From Proteles cristata cristata (Eukaryota; Chordata; Mammalia; Carnivora; Hyaenidae), in NCBI GenBank assembly GCA_017311185.1, contig JAESUZ010001514.1, positions 2,503,474 through 2,567,473 of the forward strand: a DNA stretch of 64,000 nucleotides. Reading direction: 5' to 3'. The translations under genes were made by a program, and so were the position numbers. Positions 32,225 through 44,500 of the stretch are shown one piece after another. Each line of letters begins with the position of its first letter. Positions within the stretch are counted from its first letter, which is position 1. The notes beneath the pieces are model-generated. The model was given only the letters and a program-made list of their open reading frames with translations. It made no database searches and was not told the origin of the DNA.

Positions 32225-32450
32225 GTTGGGAGCTAGGCTCTGGAGCCATATGGTCTGGGTTCAGATCCTTGCTGGGCCGGTTCCTACCTGTGGAACCTTG
32301 GGAAGCTCTTTGGTGTCTTCATCCGCACAAAGGGGATCAAATTGTCCCTGTTTCATAGCGTCTAGAAAGATAATTCGGGGAAGATGCTTACCTACAAGCT
32401 GAGGCCATGTGAGTTATGATTATTGTTGTAGCTGGTGATGTTGTTATTGA
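32225..32450 (+). mobile_element. MIR fragment
   Basis: 'aggctctggagccatatggtctgggttcagatccttgctgggcc', 'ggaaccttgggaagctctttgg' and 'atgattattgttgtagctgg'. Confidence 0.75.
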
Positions 32451-33104
32451 AGCTCATTTCATCCTCCCCAGAGCAGTAGGAAGTAGGCATTCTGTCACTC
32501 CCCTCCCCCAGTAGCAGATATGGCACCAAAGGCTTAGCGAAGTGGAAGCTCAGCCTGGGGAGGCGCAGGCTCAGGGGATTCCCATCACGGCCTGCTGGCC
32601 TCCGAGGGGCTGCTCTGGCCAGACAGAGCAGACCTATTCTCTAAGTCATCGGAAATGCGGAACCGTGAGCCCACTCAGCCAGCCAAGATGGAAGGGATCG
32701 TGGGGGGTGGTGTGGAACAGAACCCCAGCGCTCACGCGGTTGAGATGTGGCCGAGGCTCTGGCCTTGTTTGCACAGTCTGGTCTGGCTGTATGAGGCAGG
32801 GCGTGGGCTCTCCTTACCCCTGGGCAGGCCACGCATTGGCCTGTCTGGGCAGGTCTGGGGTGGCGGTCGATGGAGGTCTGCTGTAATCACTGTTCCATGG
32901 CAGCCACCTCGGGTCTACACTACCTGTCCAGGCAGAGGCCAAGTGAGTGTCGTCATCACGGGGCCTTCCCTTATGCATCACTCACTGCCCAGGTTCCCTT
33001 CCTCCTCTCCTCAGACCATGGCACTACTGCTCACGCTTTTACAGGAGTGTTAGCATCACCTACTCATGAGAGCCCTTCCTTATTCAACCTGCAGGTTAGG
33101 TCAG

Positions 33105-33555
33105 TGATTTGCAGGGTTGGCTCCTGGACTAGTAGCATTACGTGGGTATTACCTGGGAATTTGCTAGAAATGCAAATTATCTGACGCCATCCCAGACCTA
33201 CTGAATCAGAAGCTGGGATGAAGGGGAAAGGAAGGGTCCAGCAGTGTGTTTTAAGAAGCTGCCAAGTAATGGGCGCCTGGGTCACCCAGTTGGTTAAGCA
33301 TCTGACTTTGGCTCAGGTCATGATCTCACGGTTTGTGGGGTTCGAGCCCCGTATCGGGCTCTGTACTGTCATAATAGCTTGGAGCCTGGAGCTTACTTCA
33401 GGTTCTGTGTCTCCTTCTCTCTCTGCCCCTCCCTGGCTCACACTCTGTTTGTCTCTCTTTGTCTCAAAAAAATAAACATTAAAAAAAATAAAAAATAAAA
33501 AAGAAGCTGCTAAGTAATGTAGTTGTATGCTAAAGTTCAAGAAAAACTTGGTTAG
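33105..33555 (+). mobile_element. MER5A-like DNA transposon, split by a SINE
   Basis: 'tattacctgggaatttgctagaaatgcaaatt', 'ccatcccagacctactgaatcagaagctggg' and 'ccagcagtgtgttttaagaagctgcc' match the MER5A (hAT-Charlie) pattern. It is cut at 33271 by a SINE and resumes at 33501 with 'aagaagctgctaagtaatg'. Confidence 0.75.
33272..33500 (+). mobile_element. Felid SINE inserted in MER5A-like element
   Basis: Head 'ggcgcctgggtcacccagttggttaagcatctg', B box 'ggttcgagccc', tail 'aaaaaaataaaaaataaaa'. TSDs AAGAAGCTGCCAAGTAATG (33253-33271) and AAGAAGCTGCTAAGTAATG (33501-33519), 18 of 19 identical. Confidence 0.95.
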
Positions 33556-33557
33556 AG

Positions 33558-33771
33558 TGGCGCCTGGGTGGCTCAGTCAGTTGAGTGACTGACTTCAGCT
33601 CAGGTCGTGGTCTCATGGTTCATGGGTTAGAGTCCTGGGTCAGGTTGTGTGCTGACAGCTCAGAGCCTGGATTCTGTTTCAGATTCTGTGTCTCCCTCTC
33701 TCTCTGCCTCTCCCTGGCTCATGCTCTATCTCTTTTTGAAAAATAAACATAAAAAAACAAAAACAAAAACA
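33558..33771 (+). mobile_element. Felid SINE
   Basis: Head 'tggcgcctgggtggctcagtcagttgagtgac', body 'gtgctgacagctcagagcctgg', tail 'gaaaaataaacataaaaaaac'. Lies 57 bases after the previous SINE in the same orientation. Confidence 0.92.
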
Positions 33772-34219
33772 TACTTCTCTCCTTGGGCTCTCATCATATT
33801 CAGACACCCAGCAAATGTCAAGGACCCAGAGAAAAGCCCAGTTTTTCTCCACCCTGTTGTCAAGGGGCCACCATCTTGTAACAGCTTCCCATCTCCAGGG
33901 GACAATCTTGTAGCACAATAATAAGGTTCAGTAGAACCCCAACACAATTACAGGAGAAAGTGCTGGGCCACTTGAGGAAGGTGGGATCAGGGGACTTGAA
34001 GGATGGAGGGCTTTGGGGAGGCAAGGGTGCGTGCCAGGAATAAACCAGCTGTGTTCCGGGGCTGGGGCCAGGCAGAGAGTGTGGGTCCTGCTCCAGAGTA
34101 GGGTGTGTATGTGTGTGCGCGTGTGTATGATCACAGTAGTCGGATGTGGTCTGACACAGTAGTCGGATGAGGGTTAGGGGGCCTTAGCTGTCACCAGTCC
34201 AGTAGTTTTCAGCATCTCA

Positions 34220-34662
34220 ATTTTTTTAAATTTATTTTTATTTTAGAGAGAGAGCACACGTGAGTGGGGAAGAGGCACAGAGGAGGAGAGAGGTAGAGAA
34301 TCCCAAGCAGGCTCTGCACTCAGCACAGAGCCTGACGCAGAGCTCGATCTCATAACCCTGGCATCATGACCTGAGCTGAAATCAAGAATCAGATGCTGGG
34401 GGCACCTGGGTAGCTCAGTCGGTTAAGCATCCGACTTCGGCTCAGGTCATGATCTCACGGTTCGTGGGTTGGAGCCCCGCGTCGGGCTCTGTGCTGACAG
34501 CTCAGAGCCTGGAGCCTGCTTCTGATTCTGTGTCTCCCTCTCTCTCTGACCCTCCCCTGGTCATGCTGCCTCTCTCTCTCTCTCAGAAATAAATAAAACA
34601 TTTTAAAAAATTAAAAAAAAAAAGAATCAGACATTCAACCAACTGAGCCACCCAGGCGCCCC
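34220..34662 (-). mobile_element. Felid SINE, interrupted by another SINE
   Basis: Tail and body at 34220-34397, head complement resuming at 34622-34662 ('aatcagacattcaaccaactgagccacc'). The gap is filled by a plus-strand SINE. Confidence 0.93.
34398..34621 (+). mobile_element. Felid SINE nested in an opposite-strand SINE
   Basis: Near-consensus copy: 'ggggcacctgggtagctcagtcggttaagcatccgac', 'gggctctgtgctgacagctcagagcctgg', A-rich tail. TSD AAGAATCAGA at 34384-34393 and 34622-34631. Its low divergence fits a recent insertion. Confidence 0.95.
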
Positions 34663-36694
34663 AACTATGTCAATAATTTTAATGAAGATGATCATATAGT
34701 TTCCACTCAGCATTTTTTGAGAGCTTATCAGTGCTTGCTAGGCATAATCCTATAAAGTGGGCACTATTATTGTCCCCATTTTATAGATGAAAATACTTAG
34801 GCCATACAGCCCTAAGGTGATGGATCTAGGAATTCTGTAGAATTCTCTAAGGGTGCTTGGAAGCATAATCTCTTTGGAAGAAGGGAAGTGGGAGATTGTC
34901 CTGGAATGTTTATGTAGCAGGCCCCACTTAGATTGGTTTTTTAAAGATGCACAAATGTATCTAATACCAAATGAATGAATTGGGTTTTGGCAGGGCTGAT
35001 ATGATTCGAGCCAAAGCCTTCTGTTGGGGCCTCCACTGCAGACACTGTCATTCTTTCTGTCTCAGGGGTGGCCATTTGAGGCCACTCGGTGCTGAGTTCA
35101 AGGCCCTACAGCTAGGATAAGAGATAAAATCAGAGAAAGAAAAGTGGGTCTCTTCTGCTTCTAGGAGGAGGGTTAGGCGTGGGGGTCAAGATCAGAGCCC
35201 ACCGTCTAGCCTGCTGCCTTTTTCTGCCTCAGTGTCACCAAGGTACTGCCCAGGACCTAGAGGTCTTTCCCGACGCACAGTGGGAGCCCCTTCATTTCTC
35301 AGCGGTGAACCCAGGAACAGGGACTTGCCCACACAGGGCCACACGTGGCGTCATGATGGGGACAGGAACCCAGAGCTGTCTCTGTTCTGACCAGGGAAGG
35401 GTTTGTTTGTTTCCCAAAAACAGTCCCTGCCCCCACGCCATCTTTGGCAGGCTGGGTAGCCGTCGCCCTCAGAGGGTGGCCCAGGGCAGTGCCGGGGGCC
35501 CAGACGGGTGTGTCCTGGGGAGAAAGCTGCCAAGGAGAGGCGGGGCAGCTTCCAAGGGAAGAACGTTGAGAAGCTCAAACCCCCGAAGGAAACCCAGTGT
35601 GTTTTCTAGGTCCTGAGAGGATATTTGGAACAATGGAAGTAGGATGAGGGAAGCTGGACTATAAAAAGGGCTTCTTGATATCCTTTAAAAAAAAAAAAAG
35701 TAGTCTTTAGGTTTGACTTTTGTTTCTCCGAAGGATGTTTATGTAACTTCCCGAAAGCAGGGTCCCAGGGCGGCACAGAGTTTGTCAGATGTCGCTGTTT
35801 ACATACTCGGCTGTGAGCTGGGAAGGACTTGATAGGGTGGTCTCCACATTTGACAATTGGTGGAACTGAGGCCCTGAGAGGCAGGACGGGCCTCGTTGAG
35901 GTCATGCAGTGAGACAGCAGAAGACTTGGCACCAGAGCCTGGGTCTTCTGGGGCCTTGCAAGGGGCTGTTGTCCGACCCTCTCCTCCCAGGGCTGTGGCT
36001 GGCATGGGAGCCGGGCAGGGGCGACAGAGGGGACCCCCCGGGAAGCGCTCTGAGCCGTGGGGTTAGATCAAGGCCAGGGCTGGTCTGCAGTGAGGTGGGC
36101 TCCCTGGATGGTGACTTGTGCAGTGGGCAGGAGGCTGGTATGGTGTGCTTGGTGATGCCACCCCTGTCCAGATGCTGGGGCCCAGCTGTTCCCCGTCTGC
36201 CCAGCAGCTGGGAGCTGTGAGTCACACCCAGTGGGTGCAGTGGTGAAGGCTATTGTATGTCGTGATTTATTCTGTTCTCCTAGCCCCAAAGGCATGACCA
36301 GACCCTGAGCCCTGAATTGTGCCCACGCCTGTGAACTTAAGCAACTGTGAGTTTGGGCTCCACATTTATAGATATGAGGCATCCCAAAGGGCTTGGGGGA
36401 GTCCTCTCCCTTGGCCACCTCCTGTCTCTTGATCCTGCGTATCCTGTGATCTTGACTCATCCATTCTCACCAATGCAGGAGGCTGTGTGCCCCCTGAAAT
36501 CATGCACAACATTTTGTGGGCATTTCTATGCGTTCTTTCCCTGCAGAGAGAGTCTGGAGGTTTCATCAGGTTTTCGGAGGAGTCGGCTCCCCCCCAAGTG
36601 CTGACAGGAGGACAGGGGGCCACATGCATGTATGCCACCAGGAGGTTGCTGAAGAGGCGGAGTGGTTCCGGTGTTCTAGCAGAATGTCGCCTGG

Positions 36695-36945
36695 TGGCAG
36701 CAGATGGTACAGAGTGTGGTTTCGGAGGCCAGTATCGGGGTCTGAGTCACACCCCTCACTTAGGAGGCCTGTGACCTTGGATAGCTGTGTCTGCATTTCA
36801 GTTTCCCTACCTGTGAAATGGGAGTAATAGTAATTGTCATCTCATGGTGTTACTGACTTTTAGGTAAAAGAATCCATGAAAGGATTGTCCCAGTGCCTGC
36901 TACAAGGTCATCACTTGGTAAAAGTTTGCTATTATTATTAGTTCC
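36695..36945 (+). mobile_element. MIR, near full length
   Basis: 'ggtacagagtgtggtttcggaggccag', 'ttcagtttccctacctgtgaaatgggag', 'gtcccagtgcctgctacaaggtcatcacttgg', 'tattattattag' follow the complete MIR order. Confidence 0.75.
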
Positions 36946-37834
36946 AGCTCCGCAGTTCTGTTTAGTGCCTTATCTTGGGGTCTTAGTCTCCACCTTTAGG
37001 TCTGTACTCCGTTGGGCTTTCCAGGCGCTGCAAGGCAAGGTTGGAGAGTCGGGGTAGACATGGAGGGAGGGAGAACCCTCTCTATATTTCTGGGACTCTC
37101 TAGCCCGGGCCCTCCCTGGTGCCTTGAACGTGGCTTTGTCCTGAGGCCGGCTTACGTAACCAGCCAGGCCTGGCCAGGCAGGACATGATTCTTAACCTCG
37201 TTCTGTCCTCCATTGTCTCTTCCTCTGATGGAGCTGTTGCATTAGCTGATCTGTTCCTCAAGCTCCAGGGATGAAATTAACCTGTGCTGTCCTGCCGCAG
37301 AGGGATTGAACCCCGAGGCTTGCTGGGCAGGCGGCCCCTCCCACCACCTGGGGATGTTCAGAGCTGATGCCTCTGCGCCCGCTTGGGGGACGGAGACAGG
37401 GACTCCTTTTTCAGAGGAAAGACAGGCCGTAGGCTGGGGGGCCCTTGCCCCCTGACCCCTGTGGTTCCGGTGGGTATGCATACCCCTCCCCAGGATTCCC
37501 TCCCAGGGGTGTCCTCCCCATCTGGCAGCCCACACCAATCCTTCTCTCCCAGGATGTCCTCTTGGGGACCTTGGCTGCAGGGGAGTGGGCTTCCACTGAG
37601 CTCCATGGCATGTTCTGCGTCCCTTTCAAGAAAACAGAGGCCACAGACTGGCAAGCCACATCTGCCCCAGGGGCAGATTCTACTTTAGCCCATGTCAAAA
37701 ATTGAGCTAATTGCCAAGAGGGGATTTTACCTTAAAAAATCCTGATTTCTGGCTTTACTTCACAAATCGGAAGATTGGAAAACCTTGAGCCTGCGTTAAC
37801 ACACGCTTACCTGGTGTTTCTGTCCCTCCAGGTG

Positions 37835-38036
37835 TCTGAGTTTGTAACCCCATCCTGGAGGTATGAACTACTTTCTGTCTTGTGTTGTACAGTGTCATTC
37901 CTCGTCTGCTTTGTGAGCTCTTTGAGAATGGTGGGGGGCGGGGGGCTGGCTCATCTCCTTTCCGAGCATGGTGCTCAGGATCAGCACCTCAGTACACAGC
38001 AGAAGCACATTAAATATCTCCTTTATGAATGAAGGT
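37835..38036 (+). mobile_element. L2 3'-end fragment
   Basis: 'tgctttgtgagctctttgagaatgg', 'catggtgctcaggatcagcacctcag' and 'ctcctttatgaatgaa' correspond to the L2 3' end in sense orientation. Confidence 0.6.
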
Positions 38037-40004
38037 GTGGCCGTGGTGCTCCCCGCCGGCCACAAAGGTTCCATTTAATAGAGGCCTCTGGATCAGCCTG
38101 CCCTGTGGCCCTTGAATCCTCCTCCCAGATAAGCTGTGGCTGCTTAGCCACTGACCCAGGCAGCCTCTTAAGCTGCGGATACACAGTCACTGAAAGTGTC
38201 TTCCCCATGCTGCAGTATAACCACAGAGAGGAACCGTCACCTGCAGCTGTCCCAGGTCTCACTCTCCCAGACAGCTTGGAGGGGTGTGCGGGGAGAGGGA
38301 GGCTGGGGTCAGCAGCCCTCAGATGGCACCAAGTCCAGACTTCTGTGTCCTGAGTGTACAGAAGGAAGGGAGGTGTCAGTTCAGGTGTTCAGTGGATTGG
38401 GCTTCCCCTATTTTGAGCTTCTTTCCTCTGTTCCTAGAATACGTGCTTTATCGGTTGGCTCCTCTGTCCAGATGTTTGTCCAAGGTTTATTTCACTCTTT
38501 CAGTGGAAATCCTGAGCATCCCTTGAGGCCAGCGAAGCTGTCCCCTCCTGAAAGAGGCCTTGGCTGAGAGGTTACAGTTCTGGGTGCAAGAAAAAGCTGG
38601 GAAGCCTGTAAAACTCCACACAGCTTTCCATCCCCCATCTTTGGTTCCTTCAGTCTACAGTACAGCACCCCCTCCCTGGAGGGTTCAGTCATGGGGCTCT
38701 GTTGACAGGTTTTGAGGACCCTGTTGTAACTCGGGAAGCCCAAGGCTGCTAGGGAGGACCTGTGGGTGGCAGTTGTGCTATGTGGCATCAACATGCCCCT
38801 TTCCCTCTCTGGGCTTCTCTGTTGCCCTCTCTGTGGGTTCCTTTCTGTGGTTGTGGCTGAAGGGGCCTAGGGGGTCAGAGCAGGTCCCAGTGTCTGGGTG
38901 GGGTGAGACCACCAGCCACTGAGCCAGGCCTAGAGAGGTTTCATATCTGTCAGGTAATCATGGGAGGAGGGAGGCTGTAAGCCTGGGTCAGAGTGGGCAG
39001 GGGCTGTGCCCTAGGTATCAGGCCCCAGCGAGAGGACCTGAGCCCAGGGAAGTTGGAGTCTAGCCTGTGTGGCCCAGGGACCTGGCCACAGCCTGAGAGC
39101 TGCCCCACTGTGTGATCCAGTGGCAAGCAACCTGAGGCTTCAGAGTGCAGGCCTGGACACGCCGTTTACAGATGGGTAAACTGAGGTACAGATGGGTCAC
39201 ACACGAGTGCATGGAAAGTCAAGCCTCGATTCAGGTCATCTGACTCTGAGGCAAAACTACAGTCCTCTGTCCCCACCTCCCTCTGTGCAGGGTCAATGCC
39301 AGATCACCCCACTGGGACAATTGTCTGATTGTCTGTGTTGACCTTCAGGCCAGGGCCTAGAAAAGTGAAGTTACCATCGTCACGGCCACCCTGGAGGCAT
39401 GAAACCGGTGGGGTGTGCAAATTAGTCCTCAAACATTCTCCATCCCATTTTCTTGTTTTTCCTTAAACTGTCTCTGATGGGCCAGCCCCCTCGGTGCCCG
39501 TTTCTGCCTGGCACTGGGCTTCATGCTCTTTATTCTGGAGACAAAGCTTCCTTCTGATGGCCCTCAGTGCTACAGCAGGAAAAGGGCAGGCGTGGCACTG
39601 GGCTGCCCTCCTCCACCGCCTCTTGCTGGGAGCGGGGCGCAACCTCTGTCAGATGCCGGACCCGGGACCTGGCAGCACTGGGGGTGGTGGTGCTGGCAGC
39701 CGCAGCCCAGCCTCTGCTCCTGCCAGTGACTGGAGCCACCCCATGGGCCCAGCTGTCAAACCCAGAAGTTCTCCCCCAGTGGCCAAGAGGGTGGGTCGAG
39801 GCACCAGACCGGGGCCAAGGCAGAGTCCTGTTCTGGTGCAAGCAGTCAGTTGTCCCGGGACAGGATGGGGATTGGGCCAGGAACTATTCATGTGACAGCC
39901 CTTGGGGTTGCAGCTGGCACAGGTGACCGGCCTCCAAGCGACATCAGTCTCCAGGGCCTGCAGAAACTAAAAGATGTGTTAAAAAGAAAATGCTTTTTTT
40001 GTCA

Positions 40005-40935
40005 AGCATTCGGCATGTTGGGGCGCTTTTCCTTGCCCTCGGACATAGCGTTGGTCGAAACAGACCATGCCCCTGTTTTGGACTTGGGGCTGACATTCTA
40101 GCGGTGGGGCAGAATCAACAAAGCAACAAATACCAGTTCAGTACTGGCTATTTTTCAGGTGCAAGAGGTGCCTGGAAGAAAAATAAAGCTTGGGTGCGAG
40201 TAGAAAGAGTGACTTGAGCAAATGGCCCTGCTGTGTTGGGCGGTGGTGGAAAGCCTCTGGTAAGAGAGCCGGCAGGCTCCTTGGGGGAGGCGGCGGGAGC
40301 CACGTGCTGTCTGGGGAAGAGCACTTCAGGCAGAGGAAATGGCACCGCAAAGGCTTTGAGGCAGGAGGGTGTGGGGTGTGTTTGAGGGACTGCCAGGAGG
40401 CTGGTGTGGCTGGGACAGAGACTAGGAGAGCCATCCTGGTGGGAGATGGGGCTGGAGGGGGGGCAGACTGTGTGGGGCCCTCTGGCCCCTCGAGAGGACT
40501 TTGCTGTTCAGTCTGAGTATAGGCGAAGCTGCTGAGGGCCTGGGCAGGGGCACTATTGTTCCAGCACACATTTGGGAGGGACTGAGTGGGCTACCGCCTG
40601 AGAAGTGACCGGAGGGGGGAAGCCCCTGCAGGCGCTCAGATGAAGGAGGGCTCAGTGTGACCACCATGTGGGAGGCAGCCAGAGGTCGGATTCAATTCCA
40701 TCGAATAAGCTAGTGGATTGGGTGTGGGGTGTGAGAGGAAGAGGGTGTCCACAGTAAGGATTCTGGCCTGACACACTGGAAGGGCAGCGCTGTCATGTAC
40801 CAAGACACGGGAGGCTGCGTGACACGCAGGCTTGGGGAGAGAAATGGAGATTTCAGGCCAGATGCATTACACTGGAGCGTTGGCTGGAGTGGAGGGACAC
40901 ACGGGTACAGATTGGTCCTGGGCCGCGTATTCCTG
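40005..40935 (-). mobile_element. L2 LINE fragment
   Basis: On plus: 'ggacttggggctgacattctagcgg', 'gcacttcaggcagaggaaatggcaccgcaaaggctttgagg', 'gccaggaggctggtgtggctgg' and 'gctagtggattgggtgtggggtgtgagaggaag' are reversed L2 text in order. Confidence 0.7.
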
Positions 40936-41269
40936 CTGTTGAAGGGGCAGTTCAGAGGTGCCCTCCTGAACTCTGAGACTCTGTTCTCTAAGAACAGATG
41001 TTCCCTGGGCCCTTCGTGTTCTTTTCTCTCTTTGCAAGCCTCCTCCTGCTCTTCCCTTTGGAGGAAAAAGGCAGATTCCAACGGCTCAGTATCATGGTGC
41101 TCCCAGCCTTTTTACCCAACATGGCTCTCGTGGGGGCGGGAGGTGAGCCTTGGAGGCGTCAGGCCTTGGCTCTGCTACCTACCAAGAGAGCTGTCACTCT
41201 GGGCCTTGGTTTCCCCTCGTGTACACAGAAGTGGTGAGCCGCCCCCAGGGTGGCAGGCTGTGCCCAAGG

Positions 41270-41520
41270 AGACCGCTGAGCACAGTGATTCAGAACCCTG
41301 GCTTCGGAGTCCAGGTATGGCTGTGAATCCTTGCTCTGCTGCTTGGCTGTGAGACTCTGGGCCGGTGATCAAACCTCTCTAAGCCGTAATTTTCTCACCT
41401 GGGAAAATAGGCCAACCCCAGTACCTGGGTCTGAGTTACAGTGAGAGTTAAATGAGAAAATTCACCCAAAACACTTAGCCTAGGCCCTGGCACATCCCAT
41501 TCTCTGTTAACTCAGGCTGT
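41270..41520 (+). mobile_element. MIR, near full length
   Basis: 'cacagtgattcagaaccctggcttcggagtccagg', 'tgctctgctgcttggctgtgagactctggg' and 'cctaggccctggcacatccc'. Confidence 0.8.
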
Positions 41521-44500
41521 TAGTAACGTGACCTGTGTGGCTGGTCAGGGGAATGGGTGTTGCCTTGTGGCACATGTGATGTGAGAGCAGCCGTGAGTGT
41601 GGGGACTTGGCCTGAGTCCTCTTGGTAAGTCCCCAACCCCTTCTACCCGCCAGAGTGGGCACTGAGGACTGGCCCCGCTGAGCTCTCCTGCCCTCCCCAG
41701 GTGGGGGTCTCCACTGACGTGGCATGGCCAGCCTCTGCCTTGCTCAGGGGCCTCAGGGATGGAACGATTACTTCCTTAAGTTCTCCTACAGGCCCCTTGG
41801 GCTGTGCTTCCCCGTGGCTGACCTTAGCCCCAATGAATGTGGGGCTTTAGGGGGTGGGTGACATTGAGGGGACTTGAGTTACACGTAGGGCTCTGGACCG
41901 GGCCTGTGGAGCTAGGGCAGGCCTGGAGAGGCATTCCACAGGGCACTTGACTGTGCCCTCAGTTCTTGGGCTGGGTCCAGAGGAGCCGTGGAGAGGTTCA
42001 CAATGGGCGGAGGAATGTGGCTGCCTCAAGACCACACTTCACTGGTGCCCAGGCATGCCGGCTGGGCCCTGGGCTTTTTTTCTGCAAGCCTGTTTCTCAG
42101 CAGCGGAGCCATGCCAGGACAGCCAAGGACATTTCAGGGACCCCAGGGCTTACGGCCAGGCTGTCACCAGGCATTGGTTGTTTTCCCAGGGTCCAAGCGT
42201 TTTTAGGGAAGGAGGGGGCTCTGGAGATATTTCAGGGACTTCTCTTAACAGCTGGGTAAATTCAGGTCCAGAGAGAGCAAGGCACTTGACCAAGGTCTCA
42301 CAAGGCCACTTCCCTACTATCTGTCACCTCCCTTTGTTCCCATGTCCTTTGCTTGGACTCCTGGCCCCCTGCCCGGATGTTTGTAACCGCCCCCGCCTTG
42401 TGGGCTCTCTGAGAGCTTTGTTTGTCTCGCTATTACCATACTCCTGCCTGACCTGCCAGGCACACGTGCGGTTTGAGTGTGTCTGATCCCAGACAGAGCA
42501 GCACGACACAGAGGTTCTGAGCCAGCTCTGTCCCTTCCTAGCATGGTGACCTGGGGCAAGCAAGCCACAATTTCAGAGCCTCCGTGTCTCTGTGAAAGGA
42601 AAACCATAGTAGCACTTAATTTATGGGAGGGTTAAATGAGATAATGGGTGAAGTGCTGGATATTATACCTGCATGGACTGAGCTCGCAAAAATGGTCACT
42701 GTTATAAATGCTGATGGAACTGAAGGTCAGGAGCATGGAGGAGTCGACAAAGCTTTGAACTGGGAGGCGGAAGATGTGGGCTCCAAGTTCACTCTCAAAT
42801 ACTGCCTCACTGCATGCATTTGGAGACATCACTTCTCCTCTGGGAGCCCCACTTCCCTCATTCGAGAAAGGTGGAAGAAATCCCCACTATGTTCTTATAA
42901 GGCTGTCACGTGATGCTGAAGCAAAGTCTGGGAAGAAGCTTTGCATCTGTGTAGTGGTTTAAAAATGGCACGATGTGAGGTGCTGATGGCGGTGAGGGCA
43001 TTGTAGCCACAGTGATGGACAACTGGCTTGACTGCGGGCTGGTCAGTCTGCAAAGGCTCAGCGCCCACACGGGCTTCCCATGCCTGCCTGCTCACTCCCG
43101 GCCTCCAGCAGCCTGCCTTCCACAGTAGCCTCAACACAGCACACTCAAAGGTGTGGGAGGTGCAAAGACCCAGTGGCGTCTTCGAGGCCCTAGTGGGTTT
43201 TGGGTTATCTGTGGCTAATGCCATGGAATGTCGGATTATAGCCAGACGTTGGTTCGAACCTCAGCTGAGCACTTCCCAACTGGGAGCCTTAGCAAGTTGC
43301 TGCACTTCCATGAGCGTCAGCTTCCATACTTGTAAGATGAAACCTGAGTGAAGTGGAGGCCAAGCATTTAGCAAAGGGCAACACATCGTTATTATCTAGG
43401 ACGGTTGTGTAATGTGTTCTGCCTGGAGTTTGAGTACTGATGGAGAGGGAACCTTTGTGCCCATTTCTGGGGAGTAGCTGTAGAGGCCAGAGACGCCCAG
43501 CTTGGAGGTAGCAAGGACCCTTGGGGTCCTCTGGCATTGCTCACTTTGCCGGTGAAGAAAGCTAGTCCTAGAAAGGAGCAGATGCTTGGCTGAGGTCACT
43601 GGCAGGGTAGAGGACGGCTGGGCCTGGGATGAACCTTAAGGAGCCCCTCAGTTTCGGGTGCTGCTGGGAGATGGTGCGCCCTCTCCGCCTCGGGCAGGTG
43701 CACACAGCACGACCTGAGACTGGGCGCCTCCCTTCCGTCTGCGCCTACCGCCTCACTTGCCTCCCCCTAGCCAGGTCTGGGACTAGAACTCCTGTCTCCT
43801 GACCCCAGGAACCGAGCCCCAAGCCCTGGGAGTGCAGGGACGCCTGCGGGGCACCTTCTAAGGGTCTCACAGAGCCCCTCGGGCCCCTTTAAAAAGAATC
43901 GGCCATAAGTAGGTCACCTGATAACTTTTCGCTCTATGCTCTCTAGTTTCTGTGCTCCAGAGAGACTGAGGCCCTCCTACCTGCCTCCCGCCATCTCCTA
44001 CCCCTTGCCCTGTCACTGTGCCTCCATGTAAGCGTGTTGAACCCCTCACACTCAGTGCGTGGTGGTGGTGGGCTCCTGTCGCGGCGACAAGCCCCAGCAG
44101 GCCACCCTCAGGCGAGCCCTGAGCAAAGCTCCCCGGTCTCAGCAGGCCTGAGCTGTGCCCACCAGGTCTCTGGGAGATTAGGGAGCTTCTGCTGCTCTAA
44201 GTCACTCAAAGCTTACCCTGCCTCTTTGTTGCCCCCAGCGCATCTGGCTTCGTCTGCGCTGGCCACAGGGCCTGGGGCGCTTTCGGTTTCCCTAAAGCTT
44301 CCCTGTCTCGTGGGCAGCCTGGCCCTGGGGCATCCGTCTGGGCCAGTTTCCTTGTCACCATTGGTGGGCCTGTTGGCTGGTCCTCAGGTGGCTGCTAAGA
44401 GGTGGCTGAGGCCACTAATCCCTGCGGGAGTTCTTAGAGTTCATCCAGGGCTGGAAGGGTCCTGGGCCACCTTTATGATGTGACATGAAGGGACTTGGAC

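Noticed and set aside
34398..34480. tRNA-like sequence with A and B boxes (also in about 30 other places)
   Set aside because: These are the tRNA-derived heads of Carnivora SINEs, followed by the SINE body and A-rich tail, not functional tRNA genes.
36690..36706. CTCF-like text 'cgcctggtggcag'
   Set aside because: On minus the core has mismatches in the GGGGGC part and it lies inside a MIR; too weak to call.
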